Assembly: GCA_028280445.1 (NCBI GenBank)
Contig: JANQLU010000136.1
Coordinates: 248,001 to 312,000 of the forward strand
Reading direction: 5' to 3'
DNA length: 64,000 nt
Origin: Pirellulaceae bacterium
Lineage (GTDB): Bacteria; Planctomycetota; Planctomycetia; Pirellulales; Pirellulaceae
The stretch's first letter is position 1. The number at the start of each line of letters is the position of its first letter. Position numbers and translations under genes: made by a program. Under the pieces are notes generated by a model. It was given only the letters and a program-made list of their open reading frames with translations. It searched no databases and had not been told where the DNA came from. Shown one piece after another: positions 44,954 through 54,043 of this stretch.

Positions 44954-47900
44954 CTAATCAACAAACATGAATTCATTGGTGTTAAACAGTATCCGACAAA
45001 CGTTGGTCAGCGAGTGCTGTTGGGCGACTTCAACCAACAACTTGATTTCGGATTCCGCCGGAGTTCGTCCTAGGATTTGGTGCACGGCAGCAGCAATTTT
45101 TTCACGAGTCGAGTTCAATTGCGCTTTCTCAATTTGCTGGGCCATCAATTGAGACATCGTTGTTGTAAATCGATTGTTTAACATCGTCAGCGCCTGGAGC
45201 GCTGTATTTGTTTCGTTGCGTCGAGCTACAATTTGAGATGGATCTGCACAATCAAGTGACGTAAAAAACGGGTCAGGTGCGCTGCGGACAATGAATCGGT
45301 AAATCGACCGTCGGTAGGTGGTTGGGTCTTGAGGATCGAATTTCAGATAATCATAGTGCGGCGAATGATCGTCCTTGAACGCGAACATCCGGTAACCCGA
45401 GCCATACATTTTCGTATCCAGCTTACCAGTAATTGCCAAAATGGAATCGCGCACTTGCTCGGCGTCGAGACGGCGGCGATTCATTCGCCAGAGGAATTGG
45501 TTTCCCGAATCGATCGCCGCGAATTTCGCATTGTGTTGCGATGATTGCCGATACGTTCGACTCGTAACGATCAAACGATGCAACTGTTTCAACGATTGTC
45601 CGTTGTCTCGAAATTGTAATGCCAAATAATCCAGCAGCTCCGGGTGTGTTGGCCGACTGCCCATACGACCAAAATCGTTTGATGTTGCGACCAGGCCTTG
45701 ACCAAAATGATGCTGCCAAACGCGGTTCACGATCGATCGCCAGGTGAGTGGGTTTTGTTTATCGACGATCCAGTTTGCCAAAGCAACTCGCCGATCTCCT
45801 TCGGTGTGATCCGATTTCAACTTGAAATGATGTCGCAAGTTTTCCAGCGCATTCATCGCACCCGGCGCGACGAGACCTCGTTTTTTGTCGGGTGATTTTT
45901 CATCACCGCGGTGAAGCAAATAGATCGGACGGGGTTTGCCATGAGTAGGAACAAATTGACCTTGACGGCGGAATTCCGATGCGACGGCAAAAGTTAAGCG
46001 ATTGTTGATGCTCGATTGATATTTTTTTTCCAGGGCTTGATTTTGTTTTTCGAGCAACGCAATTTGTTGTCGAATCTCGACACCGTGAGTCGATTCCACG
46101 TGTTGTCGTTTTTGCTGAAGTTTTGTCAACGCCGCGTTGAGCTTTGTGAACTGTTTGAGTCCTACAGAGAACTTTTTTAGCTGCGCGGGCTCGCCAAATT
46201 TTTGGCGACTTGTTTTGTTGTCAGTCAGATTCTTGGTGTGCCACAGTCCTGTGTTTATCGAATCGCTGGCGGTGACCGTCGAGGTGGCAGCAATGTTTTC
46301 GTTCTCGTGGGAAAACACATGAATTTCCGACAACGCCAAAGCGTACATGTTGTCTTTCGCCGAACGCGTTGCCAGTTGATTCGCAGTGAAACGAATTCGG
46401 CCGAGCGGCTGATCTCGTAGCCGCTGCGGGATCTGAATAACAACTGGATTGTCACCAGGATTTGCAAAGTCAGATTTTTGGTGGGCGACGATGGTGTAGG
46501 ATTTTGATGACTCGTCAAACGCTTCTAAAATCCAACGTTTTGGAAACGCGAAACCTGGAGTGTCTGGAAAATCGACGGGACGGGCGGGATAGATCACGAT
46601 CGCGTGGAGCAATTGACGCGACGGAAACGTCAGTTCGACCCACTTTTTCGATTCAGATTTTTTTGCGAACTGGCTGTGGTACCCGTTGGAGGATCGGTGC
46701 GGCTTGCTCGTTTTTTGAAATGGTCCCGGTAATTGAGACAATTGTCTGTGCGTCGCTGCAATCTGATCCGCAATCGGAGCCAGGTGAGGTTTGAGTTTTT
46801 CAGCAAGCTGTTTTTGGAGTTTTTTGAGTTGAGCGTTGTTTTTTGCTCGCTGCTCATCATATTTTTTCTTTGCCGCAATAGTCGACGCATTGGGCGGCAA
46901 TTGGCGATCAGCACGATCGATACCGGCAAAAACCGATTGCAGTGCGTAATAGTCGGATTGTTTGACAGGGTCGAATTTGTGATCGTGACAACGCGCGCAC
47001 TGCACCGTGGTGCTGGTTAGCGCGTTCATCACCGTGGCAACCATGTCGTCGCGATCGATATTGCGAACTCGTTTTTTCTCGATCGTACCTTCGGCGACCT
47101 CGATTTGACCAACCCAGTCGAACGGCCCAGCGACAATCATGCCGGTTGCAATCGTCGCGTTTTCATTTTTGGGCCAGAGAACGTCGCCAGCGATCTGTTC
47201 GCGGACAAAACGTGTATAGTTTTTGTCGTCGTTAAAACTTCGAATCACCCAATCCCGGTATCGCCAGGCGTGCGGTCGCAATTTGTCTTTGTCAAAACCG
47301 TGTGTGTCGCCATAGTGAACTACGTCGAGCCAATGACGTGCCCACCGTTCACCGTATCGCGGACTAGCCAGTAATCGGTCTACGAGTTTTTCGTAAGCAT
47401 CGGGGGAAACATCTTTTTCAAATTTTTCAATTTGTTGGGGCGTCGGGGGAAGACCGACGAGATCATAATAAAGACGACGGATCAAAGTTCGTTTGCTGGC
47501 TGGCTTGGAAAACCGAAGCTGATGCTGCTGCAGTTTTTTAAAGACAAATTTATCGATTGGGTGAGTCAATTTGACGCCCGATGGAACAACGGGCAGTTGC
47601 ACTTTTTTGACCGGCTTCAACGCCCACCAATTCAAATCAATGTTTGCCTCGGGATTGATCGTTTGCCCTTTGGGCCATGGGGCACCAGACGCGATCCATT
47701 TCTCGAATTTTTCGATCTCGGATTTGGAAAGTGCCGTGCGGTTTTTGGGCATCTCAGCTGAGCCGAAAGCATCTGGCGTGATGACTTCGATCAAACGGCT
47801 TTCAGATGGATTATCGGAGTCAATAATGTCGTCGAGTTGCGATTCGTCTGCTTTTTCAAACGAAATCCCGCCTTTGGCATTTGTCTCCCGATGGCATTCG

Positions 47901-48034
47901 ATACAGCGTCGTTGAATGATTTTCGCGACGGCATCGAATTGGGCAGACCGACGCTGGGCAACGACCAAATGGGGGGTAATTAGCCAGGCCAAAATTAACA
48001 AGCCGCTAATCAGAAATTTAAGTCGAAAGTTCAT
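44954..48034 (-). CDS. PSD1 / planctomycete cytochrome c domain protein
   Basis: 1026 residues, complete, so it serves as a reference for the truncated copy at the left edge. Signal peptide about 1-26; heme-type CIECH at 44-48; DUF1549 to about residue 350, with a second CARCHDHKFDP; a Lys/Gln-rich coiled coil (about 395-415); a discoidin-like insert; another charged coiled coil (about 640-680); and DUF1553, with NRVWQHHFGQGLV and FLWRMNRRRLDAEQVRD. It is secreted, with likely periplasmic electron-transfer or carbohydrate-linked roles. It forms an operon with the DUF1501 gene downstream. Confidence 0.93.
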   Translation of the reverse strand: MNFRLKFLISGLLILAWLITPHLVVAQRRSAQFDAVAKIIQRRCIECHRETNAKGGISFEKADESQLDDIIDSDNPSESRLIEVITPDAFGSAEMPKNRTALSKSEIEKFEKWIASGAPWPKGQTINPEANIDLNWWALKPVKKVQLPVVPSGVKLTHPIDKFVFKKLQQHQLRFSKPASKRTLIRRLYYDLVGLPPTPQQIEKFEKDVSPDAYEKLVDRLLASPRYGERWARHWLDVVHYGDTHGFDKDKLRPHAWRYRDWVIRSFNDDKNYTRFVREQIAGDVLWPKNENATIATGMIVAGPFDWVGQIEVAEGTIEKKRVRNIDRDDMVATVMNALTSTTVQCARCHDHKFDPVKQSDYYALQSVFAGIDRADRQLPPNASTIAAKKKYDEQRAKNNAQLKKLQKQLAEKLKPHLAPIADQIAATHRQLSQLPGPFQKTSKPHRSSNGYHSQFAKKSESKKWVELTFPSRQLLHAIVIYPARPVDFPDTPGFAFPKRWILEAFDESSKSYTIVAHQKSDFANPGDNPVVIQIPQRLRDQPLGRIRFTANQLATRSAKDNMYALALSEIHVFSHENENIAATSTVTASDSINTGLWHTKNLTDNKTSRQKFGEPAQLKKFSVGLKQFTKLNAALTKLQQKRQHVESTHGVEIRQQIALLEKQNQALEKKYQSSINNRLTFAVASEFRRQGQFVPTHGKPRPIYLLHRGDEKSPDKKRGLVAPGAMNALENLRHHFKLKSDHTEGDRRVALANWIVDKQNPLTWRSIVNRVWQHHFGQGLVATSNDFGRMGSRPTHPELLDYLALQFRDNGQSLKQLHRLIVTSRTYRQSSQHNAKFAAIDSGNQFLWRMNRRRLDAEQVRDSILAITGKLDTKMYGSGYRMFAFKDDHSPHYDYLKFDPQDPTTYRRSIYRFIVRSAPDPFFTSLDCADPSQIVARRNETNTALQALTMLNNRFTTTMSQLMAQQIEKAQLNSTREKIAAAVHQILGRTPAESEIKLLVEVAQQHSLTNVCRILFNTNEFMFVD

Positions 48035-48295
48035 AGCTAGCGTTATCAGGAAATCAACATATTTCGTTCATTTATTTGCAGCATTGCAAGCGTAAGATAA
48101 CCGCAAATCCCGAGAAAAACAGCGTTTTAATTTTGAGAAATCTTTTCCACGAGATTTTTGCCCAAACTTCGTTGAGATTCGTTTTTTGGGCCTTGTGGAC
48201 TTTGATTTTTCAGTGAAAATACACACTGTTACGGCTGGGGAAACAAATTTTATCTTGTTTTTACGTAACTCAATTAACCATTGACGAGCAACATT

Positions 48296-48529
48296 GTGTC
48301 CGACCTATCCTGCCCTCCTAAATCTGGCTCTACCCGTGTCGAATGCCCGACGTGTGGAAAACATAAAGAAGTCAGTAATCATAAATCGAAAAAATCGGGA
48401 CAGCTTTTATTTCAGCGATGTTATTGCGCCAAATGTGACCGACATTTCCGAAAAATTGCCATGCATGTTTGGCTGGCTGTTTTTCTTGTTTGTTGGTCCG
48501 CTTCGATGCTGTTAGTCACCCTTTTGTAA
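48296..48529 (+). CDS. Small zinc-ribbon protein with C-terminal membrane span
   Basis: 77 residues from GTG 48296 (TTG 48281 would add five). A zinc ribbon with CPTC and CAKC knuckles is followed by a basic stretch and one membrane span (VWLAVFLVCWSASMLLVTLL). It faces away from the PSD1 operon. No family was recognised; the paired CxxC motifs and the membrane tail support a real gene. Confidence 0.55.
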   Translation: MSDLSCPPKSGSTRVECPTCGKHKEVSNHKSKKSGQLLFQRCYCAKCDRHFRKIAMHVWLAVFLVCWSASMLLVTLL

Positions 48530-48729
48530 TTTTTTCGCAACCAGTAATTTCCGATGGTTGGACTGCGCGCCGTTGCAACCCATTTACTGCAGCCCTTTAG
48601 GACTTACTTGCAGCCCCTTTGGGACTTGCGGTCGTTTTATGGTCTCGGTAATTGAATTCTGAATTGAGCAAACGACAATAGAAGCTCATTGAAGCGCAAA
48701 ATTAAAGCTACTCAGTTCAGGATTAAGCA

Positions 48730-50121
48730 ATGAAAAAACAAACTCCCACTGACGCCAACCAACAAACTCAGCCACAACGTCGGCAGTTTTTGAAAACGAC
48801 GACCGCCGTGACTGCCGCTGCAGCAGTTCCGTATTTCAGCTGGACTGAAAACGCGTTTGCCAACCAATCCAAAAACGACAAACCCAACATCGGTTGCATC
48901 GGTGTCGGCAGCATGGGTTCAGGTGACGCTCGCGGGCACGCCGGTTTTGGAAATATTGTTGCGGTTTGCGATGTCGATTCCAAACGCGCTTGGCGAGCAA
49001 AATACGACGATCGAATTGGACGCAACGTCGCCGATACCTACGAAGATTATCGTAAAGTACTCGATCGCAAAGACATCGATGTTGTCAGCATCGTCACACC
49101 GGACCACTGGCACGTCAAAATCGCGGTCGAAGCTCTCGAAGCGGGTAAACATGTGTTTTGCCAAAAACCTTTGTCGCTCACTCTGGAAGAAAACCAGTTG
49201 ATTCGCAAAGCTTGCAAGAAACACAAAGACAAAACGTTTTTCATCGGGACTCAGCAACGCAGTGACCGAGGCCGGTTTTTGCGGGCCGTAAATATGGTGC
49301 AAAAAGGCCTGCTGGGAGATATCAAAAAAATAACCGTTGGGATTAACGGTAGCCCAACCAGCGGACCACTGAAACCTGAAATTCCACCTGCCGAACTCGA
49401 TTGGTACATGTGGCTGGGACAAGCGCCATTGGTCGACTACATCAAACGCCGTTGTCATTATGAATTCCGTTGGTGGTATGAATATTCTGGCGGAAAATTC
49501 ACCGACTGGGGCGCTCACCATGTCGACATTGCTCAATGGGCGATTGGCATTACCGACGAAGGCATGGGCCCCGTTGAAATCGATGGAACCGACGCGAAAC
49601 ATCCGGTCGAATATAAAAACGGAAATCCAACCGTCGACAACGCTTATAACACATCACATGATTTCAATGTGATCTGCAAATTCGAAAACGGAATCGAAAT
49701 GCACGTGACCAGTCGCGGACAAAACGGCATTCTGTTTGAAGGTGAAAAAGGTCGCATCTTTGTCAATCGTGGCAAAATCGCCGGTAAGCCGATCGAAGAA
49801 CGCTGGGACAAAGACAGTTACACTGACGACGACGTCAAGAAATTGTATAAAGGCAAAAAGCACGAAGGTCATAAACAAAACTTCTACCGCTGCATCCGCG
49901 AAGGTGGATTGCCGGTCTCGGATGTGTTCAGTCATGTTCAAGCGATGAACACTTGCCACTTGACCGCTATTGCAGCACGATTGGGTCGCAAAATTAAATG
50001 GGATCCAAAGAAAGAAGAAATTGTCGGCGACGAGCAAGCGGCTTCGATGGCGTCGCGAAAACCGCGAGCAGGCTTTGAGGTTCTGGATGTCGAAGCCAAG
50101 GCTTCAGTTGCTATCGAATAA
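48730..50121 (+). CDS. Gfo/Idh/MocA-family oxidoreductase, Tat-exported
   Basis: 463 residues. Tat signal RRQFLKTTTAVTAAAAVP at the N-terminus, then the NAD(P)-binding Rossmann motif GCIGVGSMGSGDARGHAG, DVVSIVTPDHWH and EAGKHVFCQKPLSLT, which carries the conserved EKP-like lysine. The C-terminal half is the GFO_IDH_MocA alpha/beta domain (GGKFTDWGAHHVDIAQW). It probably oxidises or reduces a sugar derivative in the periplasm. A DUF1080 gene follows after a strong terminator. Confidence 0.92.
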   Translation: MKKQTPTDANQQTQPQRRQFLKTTTAVTAAAAVPYFSWTENAFANQSKNDKPNIGCIGVGSMGSGDARGHAGFGNIVAVCDVDSKRAWRAKYDDRIGRNVADTYEDYRKVLDRKDIDVVSIVTPDHWHVKIAVEALEAGKHVFCQKPLSLTLEENQLIRKACKKHKDKTFFIGTQQRSDRGRFLRAVNMVQKGLLGDIKKITVGINGSPTSGPLKPEIPPAELDWYMWLGQAPLVDYIKRRCHYEFRWWYEYSGGKFTDWGAHHVDIAQWAIGITDEGMGPVEIDGTDAKHPVEYKNGNPTVDNAYNTSHDFNVICKFENGIEMHVTSRGQNGILFEGEKGRIFVNRGKIAGKPIEERWDKDSYTDDDVKKLYKGKKHEGHKQNFYRCIREGGLPVSDVFSHVQAMNTCHLTAIAARLGRKIKWDPKKEEIVGDEQAASMASRKPRAGFEVLDVEAKASVAIE

Positions 50122-50138
50122 CTATCAATTTGAATCGA

Positions 50139-50172
50139 GAAACCGGTGGCTTGAAAACCCACCGGTTTTTTT
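50139..50172 (+). terminator. Intrinsic terminator after the Gfo/Idh/MocA gene
   Basis: Stem AACCGGTGG/CCACCGGTT with a 9-nt loop, followed by seven T. Confidence 0.88.
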
Positions 50173-50200
50173 GTGAGTAAATTTAACCGTTGAGATTGCG

Positions 50201-51178
50201 ATGAAAATTCTGTTGTTAAGTTTCATTTTCAATTTGATCTTGGGCTGGAGTATCCATCTCGATGCTCAAACTAAAAAACAACGAGAACTGATGCAACAAG
50301 TATTGGTAACGGAAAATCACAACCCGACGCGTGAGCGAGGAACTGAAAACGACGCTGATTGCAGCAATACTTGGTCCCTCACTGACGTATCGGGTTACGA
50401 TGTGACTGCAACACTGATGTCACCAATCCCAAAAAACCAGGAAACACAGGAAGACCGTACAACCGATTTTCAACCCGATCAATCAAAGCTCCCTACACCG
50501 CCGCCCAAGGGGGCCATCGTGTTGTTCGACGGAAAAAACCCCAAGTTCGTCAGCATGGCGGGTAAAAAAATCAATTGGCCGATCAAGGATGGCGCGCTCG
50601 TTTCGACACAGAAACGGGGCAATGTCAATCATTTGTGCTCGCAACTTCATTTCCGTGACGCTGACATTCATGTCGAATTCATGCTGCCCGAAAAAGGAAA
50701 GGGGAACAGCGGAATTTATATTCACGGCAATTACGAATTACAGATTCTAAAGTCACACGATGTCGAAAAAGTAACTCAACAGCATATGGGTTCGCTCTAT
50801 GGATTTGCCAAGCCGTTGGTCAATGCCGCTTTGCCACCAGGCAAATGGCAAGTTTACGACATTCGCTACCGGGCTCCACGTCGTAATGAAAATGGCAAGA
50901 TTGTTGAGAAGGGCAGTGTAACGGCATGGCTCAACGGCAAAAAGGTTCAGTCGAATACGCGATTCGGCGAACCCAAGTCGGTCTATCATCCGTTTCGCCA
51001 CGGCAACACCAAATATCTGGACAAAATTTGTCAACAACAAAAAAAGACTTCGACCGGCCCGGTATTTTTGCAAGATCACAACAGCCCTGTTCGATTTCGC
51101 AATGTCTGGATCAAACCGCTGGACGACAAAGCGATGATGTACGATTCGGAATCGGCAAAGGAATTGCAGAAAAAATAA
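50201..51178 (+). CDS. DUF1080 (3-keto-disaccharide-hydrolase-type) secreted protein carrying an in-frame repeat insert
   Basis: 325 residues. Signal peptide about 1-23. Residues about 38-68 (starting HNPTRERGTENDADC) are encoded by a family A palindrome rather than by family sequence. The DUF1080 domain follows, from IVLFDGKNPKFVS through FMLPEKGKGNSGIYIHGNYE and NSPVRFRNVWIKPL near the end. DUF1080 proteins have a concanavalin-like fold and act on glycans or keto-sugars. Pairing with a Gfo/Idh/MocA oxidoreductase just upstream and a sugar isomerase nearby suggests one sugar pathway. Confidence 0.9.
   Translation: MKILLLSFIFNLILGWSIHLDAQTKKQRELMQQVLVTENHNPTRERGTENDADCSNTWSLTDVSGYDVTATLMSPIPKNQETQEDRTTDFQPDQSKLPTPPPKGAIVLFDGKNPKFVSMAGKKINWPIKDGALVSTQKRGNVNHLCSQLHFRDADIHVEFMLPEKGKGNSGIYIHGNYELQILKSHDVEKVTQQHMGSLYGFAKPLVNAALPPGKWQVYDIRYRAPRRNENGKIVEKGSVTAWLNGKKVQSNTRFGEPKSVYHPFRHGNTKYLDKICQQQKKTSTGPVFLQDHNSPVRFRNVWIKPLDDKAMMYDSESAKELQKK
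50313..50404. repeat. Family A palindrome inside a coding sequence
   Basis: Left arm aaaatcacaacccgacgcgt and right-arm sequence ggtccctcactgacgtatcg match the family A arms at 18173-18266 with scattered changes. About 92 bp, read in frame without a stop. Confidence 0.82.
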
Positions 51179-51197
51179 CAGGAGGCGTTGAGTTGTT

Positions 51198-51223
51198 CGG
51201 GAGGGCGAGGCTCCTGCCGAGCC
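51198..51223. repeat. Single arm of repeat family D
   Basis: CGGGAGGGCGAGGCTCCTGC continuing to the family D arm at 7998, without its partner arm. Confidence 0.7.
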
Positions 51224-51243
51224 AATGCACAAGCAAACCACCA

Positions 51244-51311
51244 GTGAGCGGCAAGGCCTAGCCGCCGGTTCGATGCGCTCACAAACCGGCGGCTAGCGCC
51301 TTGCCGCTCAC
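51244..51311. repeat. Dispersed palindromic repeat, family C
   Basis: The left arm lacks two bases (AAGGCCTAGCC), the right arm is consensus. It lies between the convergent DUF1080 and GNAT genes. Confidence 0.87.
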
Positions 51312-51326
51312 AGAGCCACTCTAGGA

Positions 51327-51815
51327 CTACAACAATTTCTTTTGCCAAAACAAAGCTTTGCCTGTATCGGATTCAAACTCGTAGCCTTCGAATCCGAATT
51401 TGCGATACGCGTTCATTGCGACCGTGTTTTTATCCAAAACTTCGAGCGTCAATTTGCAACAGTTGTTTTCAAGTGCATAACGTTCAATGTGATCCAACAA
51501 TTTCTGACTCAAACTCATCCCGCGAAAACTTGGCTCGACTGCCAGATCGTGAATGTTCAACAGTCGTTGTGCCGCAAACGTCGAAAACCCAAAAAAACAA
51601 TTGGCAAGCGCCGCCGGTTGCTGGTCAACGTAAAGTAAAAAACTGACGGCCACTGGAAACTGGCTGAGGCGTTCTGGCAACGTTGCCAATATTTTTTCAT
51701 CGATGGCTTTGCCGCCGCCTTGAGGATCAGTTGCATACCCATTGATCAATCGGCACAGATCACCGGTTTGCTCTGGATTGTCATAATCAACGTGTTTGAT
51801 TTCGATGGTTGCCAT
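51327..51815 (-). CDS. GNAT-family N-acetyltransferase
   Basis: 162 residues from ATG 51815. The GNAT fold shows the acetyl-CoA loop in LAVEPSFRGMSLSQKLLDHI (Q/RxxGxG/A variant RGMSLS) and the C-terminal LEVLDKNTVAMNAYRKFGFE. It transfers an acetyl group to an unknown amine. It has no functional partner nearby and is flanked by family C and B repeats. Confidence 0.88.
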   Translation of the reverse strand: MATIEIKHVDYDNPEQTGDLCRLINGYATDPQGGGKAIDEKILATLPERLSQFPVAVSFLLYVDQQPAALANCFFGFSTFAAQRLLNIHDLAVEPSFRGMSLSQKLLDHIERYALENNCCKLTLEVLDKNTVAMNAYRKFGFEGYEFESDTGKALFWQKKLL

Positions 51816-51837
51816 TTGATTCAATCAATAAATTATG

Positions 51838-51896
51838 AGTAGGGCCGGTTCCCACCGGCCAATCCAATTAAACGGCCGGTGGGAACCGGCCCTACT
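51838..51896. repeat. Dispersed palindromic repeat, family B
   Basis: Perfect or near-perfect arms AGTAGGGCCGGTTCCCACCG with loop aatccaattaaac. It lies between the GNAT start and the isomerase stop. Confidence 0.9.
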
Positions 51897-51945
51897 GTAA
51901 TCTCACCCGACGATATATCAGGGTGCAACGTAACCCGTTTTTCAA

Positions 51946-52923
51946 CTACGTTCTCGGAAAAGCTTTTCGCAACAGTTCGAGGCTTTTAGGAATCGCTTTT
52001 TTGTAATCTTCCCGTCCTTCGAACTCGAGCGAGATGTAGCCGCGATATTTATGCTTTTGCAGAATGCGCCCGATCCGGGGATAGTCCAGATCCAATGTGT
52101 ACCATTGTCCGCCGCCATAATATGTTTTGGCTTGAACCAAAATGGTTTTGGGAGCAATTTTTTCAAGCCGCTCGTAGGGTTCTTCCAAAAAATTTCCGGT
52201 ATCGGTTGTGATTTGCAGCCAAGGTGAATCGACGGCGTTGACAATTTTCAAAATGCCTTCGGGTGTTAATCCTAATCCCCAGTGATTTTCCAGCCCCAAA
52301 ACGACCCCGCATTTTTCGGCAACTTTGACACATTTTTCCAGCGCTTCGATGACCCATGGATAGGCATCGTCATCGGTGTAGCCCTCAATCGGTTTTTCGA
52401 TACCGCGATCTTTCATCAGCTGGTCAAACGATCGCGTCGTGCCCCAACGCCCCGTGTTCACACGCATGGTCGGGATTCCCATCTTGTAAGCCAACTCAAT
52501 TTGACCAATTGTGAGATCGATATTGTGTTTTCGTTTTCGCCGATCGGGACTGACGAAACCTTGATGAGTCGACATTCCAACCAGCGGCAATCCAAGTCGC
52601 AGCGCGTATCGCTTAATATCCATCATCCGCGAATGGCTGAGCAATTCGTTCTGCTGAAACTGGTACAGCAGCAATTCGACACCGTCAAACCCCATTTCGT
52701 CAGCGATCTCAATGCATTTTTTGATATCTCGTAAACGATCGTTGCGAAATCTCCACAGCGAATAAGTCGAAATCACGATAGGGTGCGTTTTTCTGGCGCC
52801 GGTGGATTTCGTCTTGGCATTTGCTTTGGGAGATTTTGATTCCTGCGCGCTTGCAACAGCTTGTGTCAGCGGGATGAGCGTCGCAGCTCCAGCCGCCGTG
52901 AGAAACTGGCGTCGATTATCCAT
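51946..52923 (-). CDS. Sugar phosphate isomerase/epimerase (AP endonuclease 2 fold), Tat-exported
   Basis: 325 residues from ATG 52923. Tat signal NRRQFLTAAGAATLIPL at the start, then a TIM-barrel of the xylose-isomerase-like family. Metal-binding acidic and His residues are visible in EIADEMGFDGVELL, GVVLGLENHWG, WLQITTDTGNFL and YISLEFEG. Family members act as sugar or inositol isomerases/epimerases. It lies in the same neighbourhood as the Gfo/Idh and DUF1080 genes, which fits keto-sugar metabolism. Confidence 0.9.
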   Translation of the reverse strand: MDNRRQFLTAAGAATLIPLTQAVASAQESKSPKANAKTKSTGARKTHPIVISTYSLWRFRNDRLRDIKKCIEIADEMGFDGVELLLYQFQQNELLSHSRMMDIKRYALRLGLPLVGMSTHQGFVSPDRRKRKHNIDLTIGQIELAYKMGIPTMRVNTGRWGTTRSFDQLMKDRGIEKPIEGYTDDDAYPWVIEALEKCVKVAEKCGVVLGLENHWGLGLTPEGILKIVNAVDSPWLQITTDTGNFLEEPYERLEKIAPKTILVQAKTYYGGGQWYTLDLDYPRIGRILQKHKYRGYISLEFEGREDYKKAIPKSLELLRKAFPRT

Positions 52924-52982
52924 AATGTTTTTCAACCTAATCTTTCAGTCTGTAAAGGTCGGCTAGGTCGCGTTGATTAAAT

Positions 52983-53046
52983 GTGAGCGGCGAGGCGCTA
53001 GCCGCCGGTAAACCCTCAAATATCGGCGGTAGCGCCTTGCCGCTCA
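52983..53046. repeat. Extended family C element, inverted relative to the copy at 33814
   Basis: Palindrome with a small deletion in the right arm. The flanks gcgttgattaaat and agctttccgatttaatcaac match, in reverse complement, those of the element at 33781-33890, giving a unit of about 115 bp. Confidence 0.82.
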
Positions 53047-53158
53047 GCTCAAATTCACAGCTTTCCGATTTAATCAACGTGGCCTAGCGGTTTCATTTGA
53101 TGTTTTGAGCAACGATATTTTAACTGAGAATTGTTGGCCGAGCATCGCCTCAAAACAC

Positions 53159-53191
53159 AAAAAAGCGTTGTCCTGCAATCAGAACAACGCT
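53159..53191 (-). terminator. Intrinsic terminator after the small membrane protein gene
   Basis: Minus-strand stem AGCGTTGT/ACAACGCT with a 12-nt loop and a six-T tract. Confidence 0.9.
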
Positions 53192-53216
53192 CAACATTTC
53201 TGATGGTCTCAAAATG

Positions 53217-53639
53217 TTATGACCAGATTTGAGTCACAAATTCAGAGATCGAATTGAAATCGATGTAGGAAATGCCGAAAAAATCCGCCAGCTTCATCAA
53301 CACAGCCATGTCGATCAAACCAAAAGTGTAAGGGACCTTTCGTCCGCTAAAGCCGACGATTCGATCTTCCAACTTCTTGCGTCGCTTCAAACGCTTACCC
53401 GCCGCCGCCCAACGCTGGCGAGCTTCTTCATTGGCGTCAAACAATTTCAGCAACTGAATCTGTGCCGGGTAGTCCATCGGACGTCCCACGCTCACTTCAT
53501 CCGTCTTGCACCGAGCTTCGAGCTTGGTGAATTTTTCATTGGCCGATTCATAAATGCGCTTCGCACGATTGTGAGCACGCTGAGCCCACAGTCGCAGGAA
53601 GACTGCGATGGTACGAATCAACGCATAGAAGATAACCAT
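53217..53639 (-). CDS. Small membrane-anchored protein, unknown function
   Basis: 140 residues from ATG 53639, with GGAAGG about 9 nt upstream. One N-terminal hydrophobic segment (MVIFYALIRTIAVFLRLW) is followed by a basic, helical stretch (about 18-100, rich in Lys, Arg, Glu and Ala) and a mixed C-terminus with GLIDMAVLMKLADFFGISYI. No family was recognised. The strong terminator behind it and the good ribosome-binding site support expression as a single gene. Confidence 0.75.
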   Translation of the reverse strand: MVIFYALIRTIAVFLRLWAQRAHNRAKRIYESANEKFTKLEARCKTDEVSVGRPMDYPAQIQLLKLFDANEEARQRWAAAGKRLKRRKKLEDRIVGFSGRKVPYTFGLIDMAVLMKLADFFGISYIDFNSISEFVTQIWS

Positions 53640-53803
53640 ACTTAAATGCCTTCCTTTCTTTGAAAACTTTGATGATGTCGGTCCCAACCTGCATAACCAA
53701 AGAAGCGATTTGAATTATTTGGTTCGCAAAATCTTGAGAAAAAGTTTTTGCAATTTGATGAAAACACTTTCAAGAAATTTTTTGATTGCTTTTCAAAAGT
53801 CAA

Positions 53804-54019
53804 TCAAATAAAAGTGTAGATAAACGGGCCAGCCACAGAGCCTGTTAAAACAACAAACAGTGAGAGCAATAGCAAGACGATCACGATCGGAGCCAGCCAC
53901 CAACGTTTGTTGTGTTTCAGAAAAGAAAAAAATTCGACAACAAGATTCGGTGAGTCCTGTTCGGCAAGTTGCAGAATTTCTTTTTCGCGATTGTTGTCAG
54001 GGCTCAAAGCATTTTCCAA
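53804..54019 (-). CDS. DUF5989 (SxtK-like) small membrane protein
   Basis: 71 residues. A polar N-terminus is followed by the DUF5989 core EFFSFLKHNKRWWLAPIVIV and a single membrane span ending in GPFIYTFI. The family accompanies carbamoyltransferases and SxtJ proteins in many bacteria, as here. The function is unproven; it may anchor or assist a membrane-associated carbamoylation complex. It is the last gene of the four-gene operon, 24 bp after the SxtJ-like gene. Confidence 0.87.
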   Translation of the reverse strand: MENALSPDNNREKEILQLAEQDSPNLVVEFFSFLKHNKRWWLAPIVIVLLLLSLFVVLTGSVAGPFIYTFI

Positions 54020-54043
54020 CGGTTAGGGCGGGGTGCTCTCAAC

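Noticed and set aside
7893..53046. CRISPR array from the repeated sequences
   Set aside because: The repeats are scattered, palindromic and without regular spacers.
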